DNA from: Phlebiopsis flavidoalba
Taxonomy: Eukaryota; Basidiomycota; Agaricomycetes; Polyporales; Phanerochaetaceae
Direction: 5' to 3'
Length of the DNA: 64,000 bases
NCBI GenBank assembly: GCA_035772785.1
Contig: JAOCPU010000042.1
Coordinates: forward strand, 124,001 to 188,000
Shown: piece by piece, positions 1 to 11,071 of the stretch
How positions within the stretch are numbered: the first letter of the stretch is position 1
How the letters are laid out: each line of letters starts with the position of its first letter
Program-made: the position numbers and the translations under genes
Notes under the pieces: generated by a model
The model's database searches: none
Seen by the model: only the letters and a program-made list of their open reading frames with translations
Told to the model about the DNA's origin: nothing

Positions 1-932
1 ACTGCCTCCTCCCGCGTCTCGTCATTCGCCTCAGCCTCTGCCCGCTCTTCTTCACCCGGAATCTCTGTCGTCGTGGGCAGCTCTGGCGGCGGGAACCACG
101 GTTCCGGAACGAGTCTCTCCCCCGATGCGAAATGATGGACCCCCGGGGCGTCTGCGGATACTGTCGTACCACGACGACGAAGTCTTCTTCGGCATTATAT
201 TCCTCATTCTGCTCTCTCCCGGGATGTAATCGACCGACACTCGGGTCGACATCCATGGCATGTTCGTGATGTCCGACAGCAGCGAGGTCCATTTTCCTGG
301 TCGTTGCTCGTGCTCGAGCTCCGAGTCGAGCTTCGATGTCGACAATGGATGGCTCATCGCCGTGGGGGACTCGACGAGTGGTGGCTGGGTGTGGAACTGC
401 GCCGGCGGAGGCGGCGCGAGGAAGAAGGGGATTGTGCCCCCAGCGAACTTGAGCGTAATCGGACCTTCATGCTCAAAGTTCGTGGTCGTGCGCGCGCACT
501 CGTGACATACGAGGAACGCGTGGACACCGTACGGTCGTACAGCGAACTATGGCTCAGCGCGCGCGGTAGGCTGCGCAGGCCGCTTTCCGACGAGGCTGAC
601 GATGCTCCGCGCTTTACCACGCAGCGGGCTGAGGGAGCCTGCTGGTTCTCTGATACCTCCTCGACGGTGCTCATCTTGATCCCGCCAAAGTCGTGCTTAT
701 AAGCAAGGTCTTTCTCGTCGGTGTTCTCGTATGTGCTCTCTGACTCTCTACTCTCCGTATCCACTTCCTGCATCCCATCTTGCGGTGGGCGGTGGCTCAC
801 TTTGATGGTACGGCCGCTAGAGTCAGGCGAGCTGACGTCCAAGACGAGGGGATTGGGGGCACGGACGAGGCCGGTGAAGTGATCGGATGCGCGAGCGACG
901 AAATCCAGCTCGTCGCTGAGACGCGTTTCCAT
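1..932 (-). CDS. Unrecognised Ser/Arg- and Pro-rich protein, C-terminus beyond window edge, frame-broken
   Basis: A minus-strand coding stretch starts near 932 (METRLSDELDFV) and reads as a Ser-, Arg- and Glu-rich, probably disordered protein. Three frames must be joined. The first ends in SSYVTSARARP near 485. The second runs as NFEHEGPITLKFAGG, then a Pro-rich segment and KWTSLLSDITNMPW. Near 130-100 a third frame gives EPWFPPPELPTTTEIP followed by an acidic tail that leaves the window at base 1. Sensible low-complexity protein on both sides of each break suggests single-base indels and not separate genes. No domain or function is recognised. The gene is divergent from HEM13, with about 670 bases between the starts. 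Confidence 0.5.
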
Positions 933-1605
933 GCCGGCTGTGTTTGTCTGGTGTTTGAAAGAGACAGGGGGTATGGTCCAGGAAGTCGCATGGTTGAGAG
1001 GGGTGGTACGGGTGTCGTATGCGGGCGGTTTTTGCTTTTACGGGGGTAATATAGTCTCGAGAACGCGGCGAATGTGTGCACACAACGCGGACACCGCACC
1101 AATTACGGCTTCATTAAACGCTAACTAGTACTGTTTTCCCTCTTTATACAACCCTTGAAGCTGATATGTGGGGCAAGCCTGGCGTGATTCGAATAACTTT
1201 GCTGTGGCAGTTGAAACGAGGAGGGCGCGCCGAAGCTAAATACGGAATTGATGCGCCATCAATATCTGCGCTTCGCCTTTGATTCCCCTAATCAATGATT
1301 CTCAGCTGCCTTTCAGATAGATTTTGCCATCGCTTCCTCATAATCGCCGTAAATCGCTAGACAGACCTCTCTGTATCCTGCCGTCGAACACCTCCTGAAC
1401 TCGAGTCATGTAAGTTTGTCTTTCTTGCCTGAGCAGTCAGCCACACATGGAGTCCCATCTGTCCGGGATCCAGGCGCACCGGGCCCGTTCGTGAGTCTGG
1501 TCCCGACCCACCCGCCAGAACCTGGGAGTTTCACGACGTGCTGAAATAAAAAGCCAGACAGAAAGCTCACACAATCCATAACCCTCGCTCTCACCAGCCG
1601 CCACC
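933..1605. promoter_or_regulatory. Intergenic region between two divergent genes
   Basis: This separates the minus-strand Ser-rich gene from HEM13 and should carry both promoters and 5' UTRs. I see no clear TATA box close to the HEM13 start. The HEM13 start itself lies in a strong context, CCACCATG at 1601-1608. Confidence 0.4.
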
Positions 1606-2733
1606 ATGTCTTCGAAACCTATGCGCCAGCAAATGGAGGAATATATCCTCGACCTCCAAGACAAGATTGTCTCCTCTCTAGAAAAGCTGGACCCAAACGC
1701 GCCCGCGTTTAAGCGCGACTCCTGGGTTCGCGCACAAGGCGGGAAGGGTATTTCGTGCGTGTTTGCGATGCCTGAGGCCTCGCAAGCCGATGCCACCGAC
1801 CCCCCATCTCTGTCTTGGAGAAGGCGGGCGTGAACATTTTCCATCGTCCATGGTAGTCTCCCTCCAAACGCCATCAAACAGATGCGCGTTGAACACGCGT
1901 CGATCCCCTTCAACCCAGACTCGCAGGTCGCCTTACCCTTCTTTGCAGCGGGTCTCAGCCTAGTCATCCACCCGCGCAATCCCCACGCACCGACCGTCCA
2001 CGCTAACTATCGCTACTTCGAGATTTCGGAGGGACGAGGAGACCGGGGAGGGTAGCCAGGGGAAGGTGATTGCGTGGTGGTTCGGCGGAGGCTGCGATCT
2101 CACGCCCTCGTACCTGTACGAAGAGGATGCGATGTCTCGCTTCCACAAGACGATCAAGGACGCATGTCGATCCGCACAGGCGAGGCCATCTATCCGGCTT
2201 TCAAGAAGTGGTGCGACGGAGTACTCGGAGGGGGGGGGTTAGGGGGAATGAGACATTCCTCATCGCCAGGGAGGTCGCGGGGGCATTGGTGGCATCTATC
2301 TTCGGAGCGATCTCTGTGACCAGATAGCATCAACGACTCGAGGAGAAACGACTGCTCGCCCCAAGAGCCCCGAGGATATCTTCAAGTTCGTCAAGAGTGC
2401 GGGCGATCGCCTTCGTTCCGTCATACATTCCTATCCTCGAGGCGTCGCGCTCACCGCCCCAAACACGCCCCACGAGCGTCGGTGGCAGCTCATTCGTCGT
2501 GGACGATATGTCGAATTCAACCTCGTCTATGGACCGGGGGGACCAAGTTTGGACTGGCGACGCCGGGTGTGCCGAGGATAGAGAGTATTTCTGATGAGTC
2601 TTCCGGAGACGGCGAGATCGGGCCCAATAGATGATTCCGAACTGGGAAACAGAGGACGCGGACAAGCGAAGAATCAAAGCTCCAATGGAGGTAGTTAAGA
2701 ACACCTAAGGACCTGGGTATAAGAAGGATGACA
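1606..2733 (+). CDS. HEM13: Coproporphyrinogen III oxidase (frame-broken)
   Basis: Oxygen-dependent coproporphyrinogen III oxidase, which converts coproporphyrinogen III to protoporphyrinogen IX in heme biosynthesis. The start at 1606 gives a typical N-terminus ([17 protein letters not shown]), then [18 protein letters not shown]. Further on, in changing frames, the family segments follow: [28 protein letters not shown] near 1996-2025, [19 protein letters not shown] near 2078-2130, [10 protein letters not shown] near 2190, VPSYIPILE near 2418, [12 protein letters not shown] near 2490 and a tail resembling [11 protein letters not shown] near 2685-2720. The whole enzyme, about 330-350 residues, is covered. 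At least five frame changes are needed. One lies close to the run of eight G at 2229-2236. The expected PHRGE-type segment at 2220-2290 is garbled. Identity is certain; whether it is functional is not. Confidence 0.95.
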
Positions 2734-3845
2734 TAGAAAATACTTCGAACTGCTACGAATAAGAATAAATACGTGGCTTCTGTATCATTACATGCAACTC
2801 CTCCCCCCCCACTGGTGTATCCCACCCGACGTAATACCTCTCATGAGGCGACCCGTGGCTTACACGACCCTACTACAAGAAATTACTTTACCTTACTTCC
2901 AGATACAGCCGCTGTGCAGGTTGACTGGACGCGGGCACTACAAGCGGCAATCAGAGTTCTCAGCTCGTATACCTCTATTGTGAGCCGAGTCGCACAGCAC
3001 GTGTCACTGAGATCTCAGATTATGGTAGACAAGTGTCCGATCCCACCACCACAGTCTTCCGCGCCACTTTGGCTGCCAATCTATTACATCCGTTTCAAGT
3101 CACATAGAATCGTACCGCCCACCATAAGCAAATGCGCTGAACCCCACAGTACAACGCCGACGACAGAACAAGCTACTTCAAAATGCATGAGGAGCCCTCA
3201 ATAAAAAGATACACAAGGTTGCGCAGACGGGACCACGGTCATTGGTAGCTACCCCCCCCGCGCCGTCGTGACATCAGATAGGAAATGCCTGTAAGATGTT
3301 GTTTCCGCACACGACCACGAAGATCCGCAACCTCAACGTGCGTCCAAGCGTTACTTCTCTGGACGTGTACATCTGTCCTAGAAATGCTCGAGTCTTACCA
3401 TCGTAACATGGGTGTACATATCTCCTTTCGTGCGGTATGTAACTAGCGACTCGCGAGTCCACGATTGACTAACAGCAGCTGTTTCCACCGTCCTAGATCA
3501 ACTAACCCCCTGATAGCTGGGCACGAAAAAAAACCCCTCTAACCAGCTAAGGAACATGAAGGGATGGAAAGGGAATGGGGTAACGCCAGACAGACTTCAC
3601 TTCAATAAGCTATGGGTGCGGTCGGTCATGATTGAGGCGACTCGGATGTTCAAGAAGAAGTCACAGCAGCCGGAGTGGGCCGATCTGTACAAGCGAGGCA
3701 GCTAGCTTGCGTAAAACAGCCCCCACGTGTAACGGATGATGCGTCACGCAGTTGACGAGCCCGGCTCCGTAGGAGAAGCCCGCCCCCGTATGTTGACTCA
3801 CTGAACACCTCTGCTAGGTTCCCCGGACACCGTCATCACTTTGGT
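2734..3845. other. Stretch without a recognised gene
   Basis: An open frame at 2773-3204 (plus) starts directly after HEM13 and does not look like a known family. Its composition is not clearly coding. The 5' half of GLO3, which should lie here, was not found. Short homopolymers (C at 2809-2816 and 3253-3259) occur. Confidence 0.4.
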
Positions 3846-5032
3846 ATGCGGGATCTATGGGGCACCACGATTACATCAGCTGCAACGAACTCCCCAGAAA
3901 AGGCAGGCGCCCTAGACGACGACGATTTCTGTTCTTCATGGACAAACCCGCATCAGAAAACCACGCAAGCACTGCAAGCACTCCAGCTGCGTCCATCCCC
4001 GTGCTCGGACGTGCCGCTTCGGCCACCGCTGCTCCGCGTACTATTAACTCGTCCAGCCTTCGCTCATCCACTACCTCACCTGGTTCGCGTCCAGCTTCTG
4101 CAAACTAGGGGCATCCCGCCTCAACTCGTCACCTGCTGTCTCATCTGTCTCAACGCCCACCACGTCTAGCTCCCAGAAGTCTAAGCTCGGCGGCCTCGGT
4201 GCTAAGAAGGCGGCGGCACCATCGATTTCGAGCAGGCCCAAAAGAAGGCGGAGGAGGAGGCTGAGCGGATACGACAGCTAGGTTACGATCGTGAGAGGGA
4301 GCGTCAGGAGGAGGAGGAGCGGCTAAAGAAGGAGGCGGATAGCGCGAAGGCTGCTGCTGCTCGTTCGCTTACGCCGGCGAACGGCAAGACAGCTGCAACC
4401 ACACCTGTGCAGACGAAGCCATTGGGCAACGCACAGGACATGGAACGATTGGGGATGGGCATGAAGAGACTAGGGTTTGGTGCCGTCCCAGCTGCGCCCT
4501 CTCCCCAAGGCCAGGTGCGTTATCCTGCTTCCCTTCATCGCGAATGTTGAAACTTATCCGCCTTTGCACAGCTCCTCCGCCGAAGATGCCCCAACGACCG
4601 CGCGCGACAAGTTGGCAATCAGAAGGCCATCTCGTCGACACTGTACTTTGGCCGCGGCTCGTACGACCCTGTGGCGCAGAAAACGAGTTGCGCAGACCCG
4701 ACTGCAGTCTTTCACGGGCGCTACGAAACTCGATCTCCTCAAACCAGTATTTGGGCGAGAGGAAGAGGAGATGCTCGGTGGCCCCGCCGGTGACAGCGCC
4801 CTCGGCGATGGGACGCTGTCTAACCTGGAGATGGCGGCCAAGGACGCCATCTCGCGCGTTCTCGCAAACCCGGATGTGCAAAACGCTGCGGACTCAATCA
4901 GGGCAGGTGCTCTGAAGGTGCGCCCGTTTCCTTGCTTCCCTTGAAGTTCCTGACTAACTTGTGATCATATAGCTGTCAGACTATCTCGCGTTTCAGATGT
5001 ACCGAGCGATGAGCTTACTCCTCCTTGGGTAA
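3846..5032 (+). CDS. GLO3: ArfGAP GLO3 / ArfGAP2-3 type, C-terminal part (frame-broken; zinc finger not found)
   Basis: GTPase-activating protein for Arf1 acting with COPI coats at the Golgi. Visible parts, in order: an acidic stretch DDDDF plus a Ser/Thr-rich linker (RTINSSSLRSSTTS), QKSKLGGLGAKKAAAP near 4160-4215, a Glu-rich helix ending in RIRQLGYDRER near 4268-4300, MERLGMGMKRLGFGAVP near 4440-4493, and the two Glo3 motifs ISSTLYFGRGSYDP (about 4628-4671) and SISSNQY..GREEEEM (about 4730-4772). The tail DYLAFQMYRAMSLLLLG ends at a stop at 5030-5032. Introns are visible at 4514-4568 and 4918-4972. The N-terminal CxxC zinc-finger GAP domain, normally the first 130 residues, was not found upstream. 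The gene is either truncated or its 5' part is too damaged to read. Confidence 0.9.
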
Positions 5033-6545
5033 TGGTGTTCAATCTTTCGACGTGGATGGATACGGGGTCACGGAATTGCACTGATGTTTTTGTGTACTTC
5101 GTAACAGCTTATACAACATATATGTTATGCTCAGAGACCACTTCCAAGGAGCGTCATATCAGCTATTGATGACAAACGTCACCATAACCGATTCCTCAAT
5201 ACAAGGCAAATGTTGTTCACCCGTCACGTGTGTGCTAAATCCGCTGTGTGCCACACAAGCTCATGCGTGCCACTTCTCACGTCAAGTCAAGACGACGAGC
5301 AGTCCATCTTAGTCTGTTCCAAATCTCGAGCGTTTGGCAGGAGGTCCCCAATAGCCTTTTTTGGAAGGACCGGCTATGGCTCGGACCGGCTTTCACCTTT
5401 GAGCGCAGCTTCAAATGTTCGGGCCCAAGTACAATCTCCGACCAGCTCCGTCTTATGCCATTCCGCTCGAGGTCAGCTTTGCAAGGTGAATCATTCTCAG
5501 TATTAGTTGAAAACCTGTCGGGCCCAGGCTCTGAAAGGCATAAAACATTTGCAGTACCCTCGCATTTTGCTCTTAGCCCATGTACAATGCTCATTGCAGC
5601 CACAGACGACAAAACATTGAGGCAGCTACAGTTATACATTTTCTCGACCGTGTTGCGCATGAGCACACTTCTACAAGTATTTCCATACAATCTCAGACTC
5701 AATTGGTGTTTATATATGCTTCTGCGACGCAGAAACACTACTCTGCGTGCGTTTCGACTGTGTAGGCCGGTGAAGAGACGCGAGTCCAGTAGTTCCATAA
5801 AAGGCTATGGGGGGCTCCTCACAGGGGGCGGAGATTTGGAGCAGACCTGATATCAAAAAGACGATCGACTATCATCGGCGCTATCAAGGTCTGCCTAGGG
5901 AGACTAAGTCCATCTAGCAGCGCATGCTGTCTCCATCGATTCTCCCGCAATGCTAGTGAGTGTACTATCGTTCGAACACCCAACCTTCAAGCTTACATTA
6001 AGATCATGCGAAACAGTCGGGATGCTATCAATCCGGATACCGTGTCCTGTGAAGATTTTGAAGTTTACTGTTGCGTTAAGATTGTCTTCTTTTACCCACT
6101 GACGACGCACGTCGCGACTCACAACAATGCTGTGGTACCATGGGGATCGACAGGCGAAAGTCTGTAGGCCAGGTGACCATGAATGGGCATTCCGGAGCAT
6201 GTACGGCTATATTTACTCCTCGAGGCGTGGGTATGGGCCGGATGTGAATGGCCTTCGGTGACAGTTTGGATATCGCGCAAGATGTCCATGCCGCCCCCAG
6301 CGAGTTGTGGTGGGCCTTTCAATGCCTCGAAGCTGATGCTGTGCTTTGCGCACCACACTGTGGACTGGTTCATGCTGTGGCCAGCTGTGGCTCGTCCAGA
6401 AATCTGGTGGGAAGAAGTCGTTTTTGTAAGTCCGCTCCCCAGGAGGTCATTATCCGGTCATACAGATCTCGACTTCTTCCCAAGCATCACCATCGCGACC
6501 AACTTTGGAACTAGCTCGTTGTATGTTGTTGTACTTCGACTGGGA
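5033..6545. other. Stretch without a recognised gene
   Basis: A 200-residue plus frame (5248-5850) overlaps a 173-residue minus frame (5277-5798). Neither has a recognisable domain and both look like chance openings. A minus-strand segment at 5904-6200 (FKIFTGHGIRIDSIPTVSHD) looks more protein-like but is not assignable. Confidence 0.3.
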
Positions 6546-6552
6546 AACTGTA

Positions 6553-6558
6553 TATAAA
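6553..6558 (+). promoter_or_regulatory. TATA-like element upstream of aspartic protease copy 1
   Basis: TATAAA within ctgtatataaagtacg lies about 75 bases ahead of the first protease codons. Copy 2 has a TATATATA at about 17739-17746, at a similar distance from its start, which supports a real shared promoter arrangement. Confidence 0.5.
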
Positions 6559-6628
6559 GTACGTCGTTCATTCGAGGCGCTCAACAGCTGGCCGCTTGAC
6601 GACCACACCACACCATCAGCCGCAGATC

Positions 6629-8145
6629 AAGCTCAGCGTCGCCCTGTCTTGCCCCGTCGTCCCGCTCTTGGCCGTGGCCTCTCCCGCCCCTGGCCCCATC
6701 GACAAAGGTCTCCTTTGCGAAGTTAAGAGACGCGCCCTCCAGGACGAGAACGGTGAGTCGTCAACATTCAATGCATTGAATGCTCACGTCGACTCAGTTC
6801 GCGCGTCGGGTGTTTTTGTCATTTCATCTCGGGTGTGAAACTGACCCTCGGAATAGTAAGATCGCGCGGGGATTTTTCTGCTTTTTAAAGACGAACACAG
6901 GCTCGCTCACCCCAACGACATCGGCAACGCGCCTCCAGCCAAGCGCATCACCAGCCCGTCAAGCGCGCGACTGGGAAGGATGCATTGACAAAACGACGAC
7001 GACGAAGAATGGCAGGGTGCTGTCTCTGTTGGAACGCCCTCAGCGCCATTCACCGGTAGGATAACTCAACTCGGTTCTTATGTAGAGGGCTGATCAAATT
7101 GATTTTCTAGTCGACTTCGATACCCGGTTCTAGTGACTTCTTCCTTCCGGGACCCAGATGCACTGCGAACTGCCAGGTCACAAAAGGTTTTCAAACACCG
7201 GCAGCAAGCAGTACTGCTGTTGACCAACACAAGACCTTTTCCATCGAGTTCGGCGACGGTTCCACCGTTCAGGGAGAAATCTTCCACGATACAGTCAGTC
7301 TTGCGGGTTTGGAAGCCACCGGCCAAGGCCGTCGTAGCGGCCACAAAATACTCCGACGAGTTCAACAATCGACGAGTCTCCTCCGGACGGCCTGTTGGGC
7401 TTGGCTTTTGAGTCTATTGCCATACCGAGTAGCTCTCCGGTCCTTTACGACGCTTGTTAGCCAGGGCAAGACAACCTCGCCCGTATTCGGATTCACATTG
7501 CTCGACAATGGGGGCGAGCTCTTCTTAGGCGGCGCCGACAGTTCTGCCTTCACGGGTTCACTCACATTTGCGCCACTGATCGTCACCAACCCCCACCCGC
7601 ATTCTGGAGATTTCAGTCATAAAAGCGCGTCGGTAGGCAATACTCGCGTTGTGACTCGTGCCGTAAGGACGCTATCGTCGACACCGGTTACCACACTTCT
7701 GATTGTGGACCCCACCAGCGCAACTGCGATCCACAGACAAATCCCCGGCGCCGCGAGCGCCGCGAACACGATTGGCCAAGGCTTTTTCACAATTCCATGT
7801 AACGCCACGGTACCCTCAGACGTCAGCTTCACGATTCGCTGGTAAATCATTCTCCATTTCCTCCGATACCCTCAACTTCGCGTCCCATCGAAACTGGCTC
7901 CAGCCAATGTGTCAGCGGTATTATGGGAGCCAACGAAGGTTTGTGTGAATGCTGTTATACATAATTTAAACCTGTCTCAACGACTACGTCTAGGTTTCTG
8001 GATCCTTTGGTGATGTATTCATCCGAAACTTTTACACTGGTGAGTCTGCTCAAACTGTCGCTTTCCTAATGAGACTACTCAAATATCCCATTCAGAGTTC
8101 GACGCTGGAAACTTGCGTGTTGGATTTGCCACGCTTGCTTAATAT
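6629..8145 (+). CDS. Secreted pepsin-like aspartic protease (A1), copy 1, frame-broken
   Basis: A family A1 endopeptidase, normally secreted as a proenzyme. The signal-like N-terminus IKLSVALSCPVVPLLAVAS is followed by a short pro-region (SPAPGPIDKG), the likely mature start DDDEEWQGAVSVGTP near 6995-7040, the first active-site segment VDFDTGSSDFFLPG near 7111, FSIEFGDGSTVQGEIF near 7237, GLLGLAFESIA near 7392, FGFTLLDNGGELFLGG near 7486, the second active site DAIVDTGTTLLIVDP near 7669 and the end segment FWILGDVF..FDAGNLRVGFATLA. Both catalytic DTG triplets are present but each is hit by one extra base: a C within 7122-7125 and a T at 7688-7689. The ATG that aligns with copy 2 appears lost or altered, since copy 2 reads MQIKL where this one reads PQIKL. 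Copy 2 lies 11 kb downstream. Confidence 0.93.
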
Positions 8146-9147
8146 CAGGGACAGGGGTTTGGGGTATTCCTATGACAGGGTGTATAATATATCTGTATGA
8201 TGCTGCGATCTGCACACCAAAGGTATTCGACAGCCTTTTGAAAATCTTTCGCAAACAAGACAGCTCTACATAGCGTGACAAAGCACTTGATGCTGAAGTG
8301 ACGTCGCAATATCGCGAGGATGAGGGCGTGCTGCCCATTTCTAAGGGTCATATCCCGCCATCACGGAAATCTCCGAGGGACAGTGTTCAACGCCCAGGCC
8401 TTGTGCAGGAGCTTGCGCCTGGCTTTCTTGACGAGCCCGCCTCTATCAGACTTATGTTGACTTTACAATACCACATTATCATCTTTCAGAACCACTGAAG
8501 CCCTCTCATCTTTGAAATGTCTTTGCTCTGAGGCGTCCAAGGCTGTGTCAAGCGTCACTCGCGGCTCTGAGGACTAATGTGACCCGTAAAATTGTCACTA
8601 GACCTCTCTGCAGTTCGCGGGAACTTGATAGAACCCACATGTGGCCGAAAGTCTCAACATGGAGGGTCTATAAGGCGAGTGCACAAACAATAAATTATTG
8701 GCGTTCACGGGCCCTACTGATATTTTGACAGCGGCCCCAGTCTTATTGACATGCGTACGGGAGTGCTTTGAAACCGTATACACCTCCTCCAGTATGAGAC
8801 GTCAAAGCCACACCACCCGAGTCAGGAGAGTCAGAACCTCACGGAAGGGTTAGATTTGCTGCAAGCTTGACGCGCTCAGTGGGAGCGTCTGGCAGGCGAC
8901 TCTCGTGCGGGAGCGTCCTAGGTTAGCCTCTCATCGATACCGCGAAGCAAACAGGTAGATTCTCGATTGGAAAACAGAATGTCAAATGGCGTATGCCGAA
9001 CGTGAATGAAACTTTGTATCGGCAACCCTCCCACACAACGCGGGGGGTGCCACTCCTGCCCCTTGCAATTCTCATCGACGACGCCGAGAGGTGAGCATTT
9101 CTATCGCGATATTAGGATCATTTACTCACGTCCATACCCTAGATAAA
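8146..9147. other. Stretch without a recognised gene
   Basis: Only short open frames with no recognisable protein similarity. It separates the protease copy from the decayed GGPPS-like copy. Confidence 0.4.
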
Positions 9148-10587
9148 ATGACAGACGTATCTGGCCCTGGTAATACCTTTCGGGATCCGTGCAGTAGTCA
9201 TGATGAGGGACTATGTGGCGTAGGTGGTCTGAGTGGTAATGGCGAAGAAAAGTCCGGAAAACGCGAAATCATGGATGGGCTACGACCTGAGGCTGTTTGA
9301 AAAACCCTCGAAAAAAGCCTCAATTATCTGGGGATGAAATCGACGTAGCGATCACTGAGGTCGAACCTCTCGGGTCCTATAATTGGACTAAAGACGAACA
9401 TCCCACCATATACATCGTCCCAGGTAAGCGTCGAGTCACTAATATCATCACTTGCTGAACAGAAATCTAGGCTCGCCGCGGATTTGGACGAACCGAACGC
9501 CTGCCTTGACATTGCTGTGACTCCTACCTCACAGTGGCGAATCTTTCATCGACCAAAACTCCTTTCGGCTAACCCAAGTATCCCATGCTTCCAATATTTG
9601 AAGCCATACAGGCTCTAGCAGGCGGAGCCACTAGAAGTGCCCGGGATTGGGCAGCCATAGATGTCATCACGGACAGGAATAACTTGCTGAAGGATGTTGG
9701 CAGGTTGGCCGACCCTAGCTGCTCCTAGCTCGAGGAGCAAGAAGGACTTTCGGATCGACATACAATTGATCGGCTCTCGAAGACTGTACTACTACAAAAC
9801 GCTGGGAGGAGCGCACTCTTTGCTTGGTTCAAGAAAGAAAGCTACGGGGACGCGTTTGAAATCGCTGCCTATCATCCTGCCCGACTGGCTGTGAGCGAGC
9901 TACTCGGCTGGAACATCGCGAATTATCTCTTACGTGAGTACCACATATGGACTCAAAGTGATGTTCCCCACCAAGCTCACCTTTCCAGAATCTTTCCGGA
10001 CTCAAAGTAATTGTACGATTTGATGTGGATGCCTGTCATAGTACCCCAGATTCGAAGGAGGACCACTTCATCGCCCGCAGATAACTATGCCGATGCACCT
10101 CCGCCCGCCTACAGCCGCGTCATCCATCTCTTCGCAACCCTCGCAGCACTATGAGGGTCTCAAGATCATCAGAGCTGGAGCTGATGTTCCTCAGAGCTCT
10201 CTGATCAAAGTCAAGACTCCGTCACGGTCACGAACAAAACAAGACGGGCGCGTCCAACTCTGCAGGACTACCTCCAGTTACTTCTAGGTCAGACCCAAAC
10301 TCTCTACGTAGGCGTCCATGATAGAGGCACCTTCATTTCCATCAAGGATCGTGGGCTCGACTATCCTGGGTATACATATTCAGCGGAGAAAATTCAGCCG
10401 GGGCTCAAGAAACTGCGTATGCTTTTGCCGAGACATCGGGGACATCGCTGTGAGGCGGGGTCAGGATGCGAGGCTAAGCCTTGTGTGTAGGAAAGGGGTT
10501 TTGCAAGTGATGGGAGAGGTCAGACCGAGAAGCGCTGCTCCCCACATGCCGGTGCTTTCTCGCTTCGTGGGTGTAATATACACGTAG
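9148..10587 (+). pseudogene. Decayed copy of fungal GGPPS-like family gene
   Basis: This is a paralogue of the gene at 38337-39775. Aligned pieces in order: DEIDVAITEVEPLGSYNWTK plus IYIVPG (9334-9420), an intron with gtaagc...tag, then SPRIWTNRTPAL (9470-9505), ESFIDQNSFRLTQ near 9540, DFRIDIQLIG near 9750, LSGLKVIVRFDVDAC near 9995-10040, GLKIIRAGADVPQSSLIKVK near 10156-10215, LLGQTQTLYVGVHDRGTF near 10283-10340, LKKLRML near 10405 and RLSLVCRKGVLQV near 10470-10510. Compared with the other copy there are many more frame changes, an in-frame stop after the SPRIWT segment and missing stretches. I therefore regard it as a true relic and not only an indel-damaged gene. The function of the family is unknown to me. 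Confidence 0.8.
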
Positions 10588-11071
10588 GCAAAGATGGTCG
10601 TTTGAGAGGAGCAACAGCGCATCACGCGAGGTGTAGTTGTGTCGAGGGCGGAGGACTAAGCGATAGGAAGCTCGCCGGCTTTATTCCCTTCTCAAAATAA
10701 AATCAAAACCATGACCGTTGTTCTCATTTCTGATGCGCGCTGCGTGAGATGGATCTGCGGAGGCGGCGAGCATGCCGGAGAAAATCACAAAGAACGAATG
10801 ATTAGCTGTCACGCCGACGCGTAGTGTCACGCAGTGTGTAACAGCGCGTAACAGATTGTAACAGCCATTCAAGTTCAAATGCCATTGCCACAAATTTTAT
10901 AAAGAGCGCATTGGAATTATAGAGCCGTATTTTACATGATGGTCTGTATGAGTATATTGAGACAATCATGACCTATACCCCGAGGTGTCGATCACTGAGA
11001 GGAATTGCACACCTCAGACTCAGCCCAGTGGACGACATACGACTCCTTCTCCTTGATGACACTGACTCTAG
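10588..11071. other. Intergenic stretch with a shared 15-mer
   Basis: No gene recognised. ATTAGCTGTCACGCC at 10801-10815 recurs exactly at 16336-16350, and each is followed 30-40 bases later by TGTAAC(A/G)GCG. This suggests remnants of one repeat. Confidence 0.4.

Noticed and set aside
5248..5850. 200-residue plus frame overlapping a 173-residue minus frame
   Set aside because: Neither frame shows a domain, splice signals or a convincing composition.
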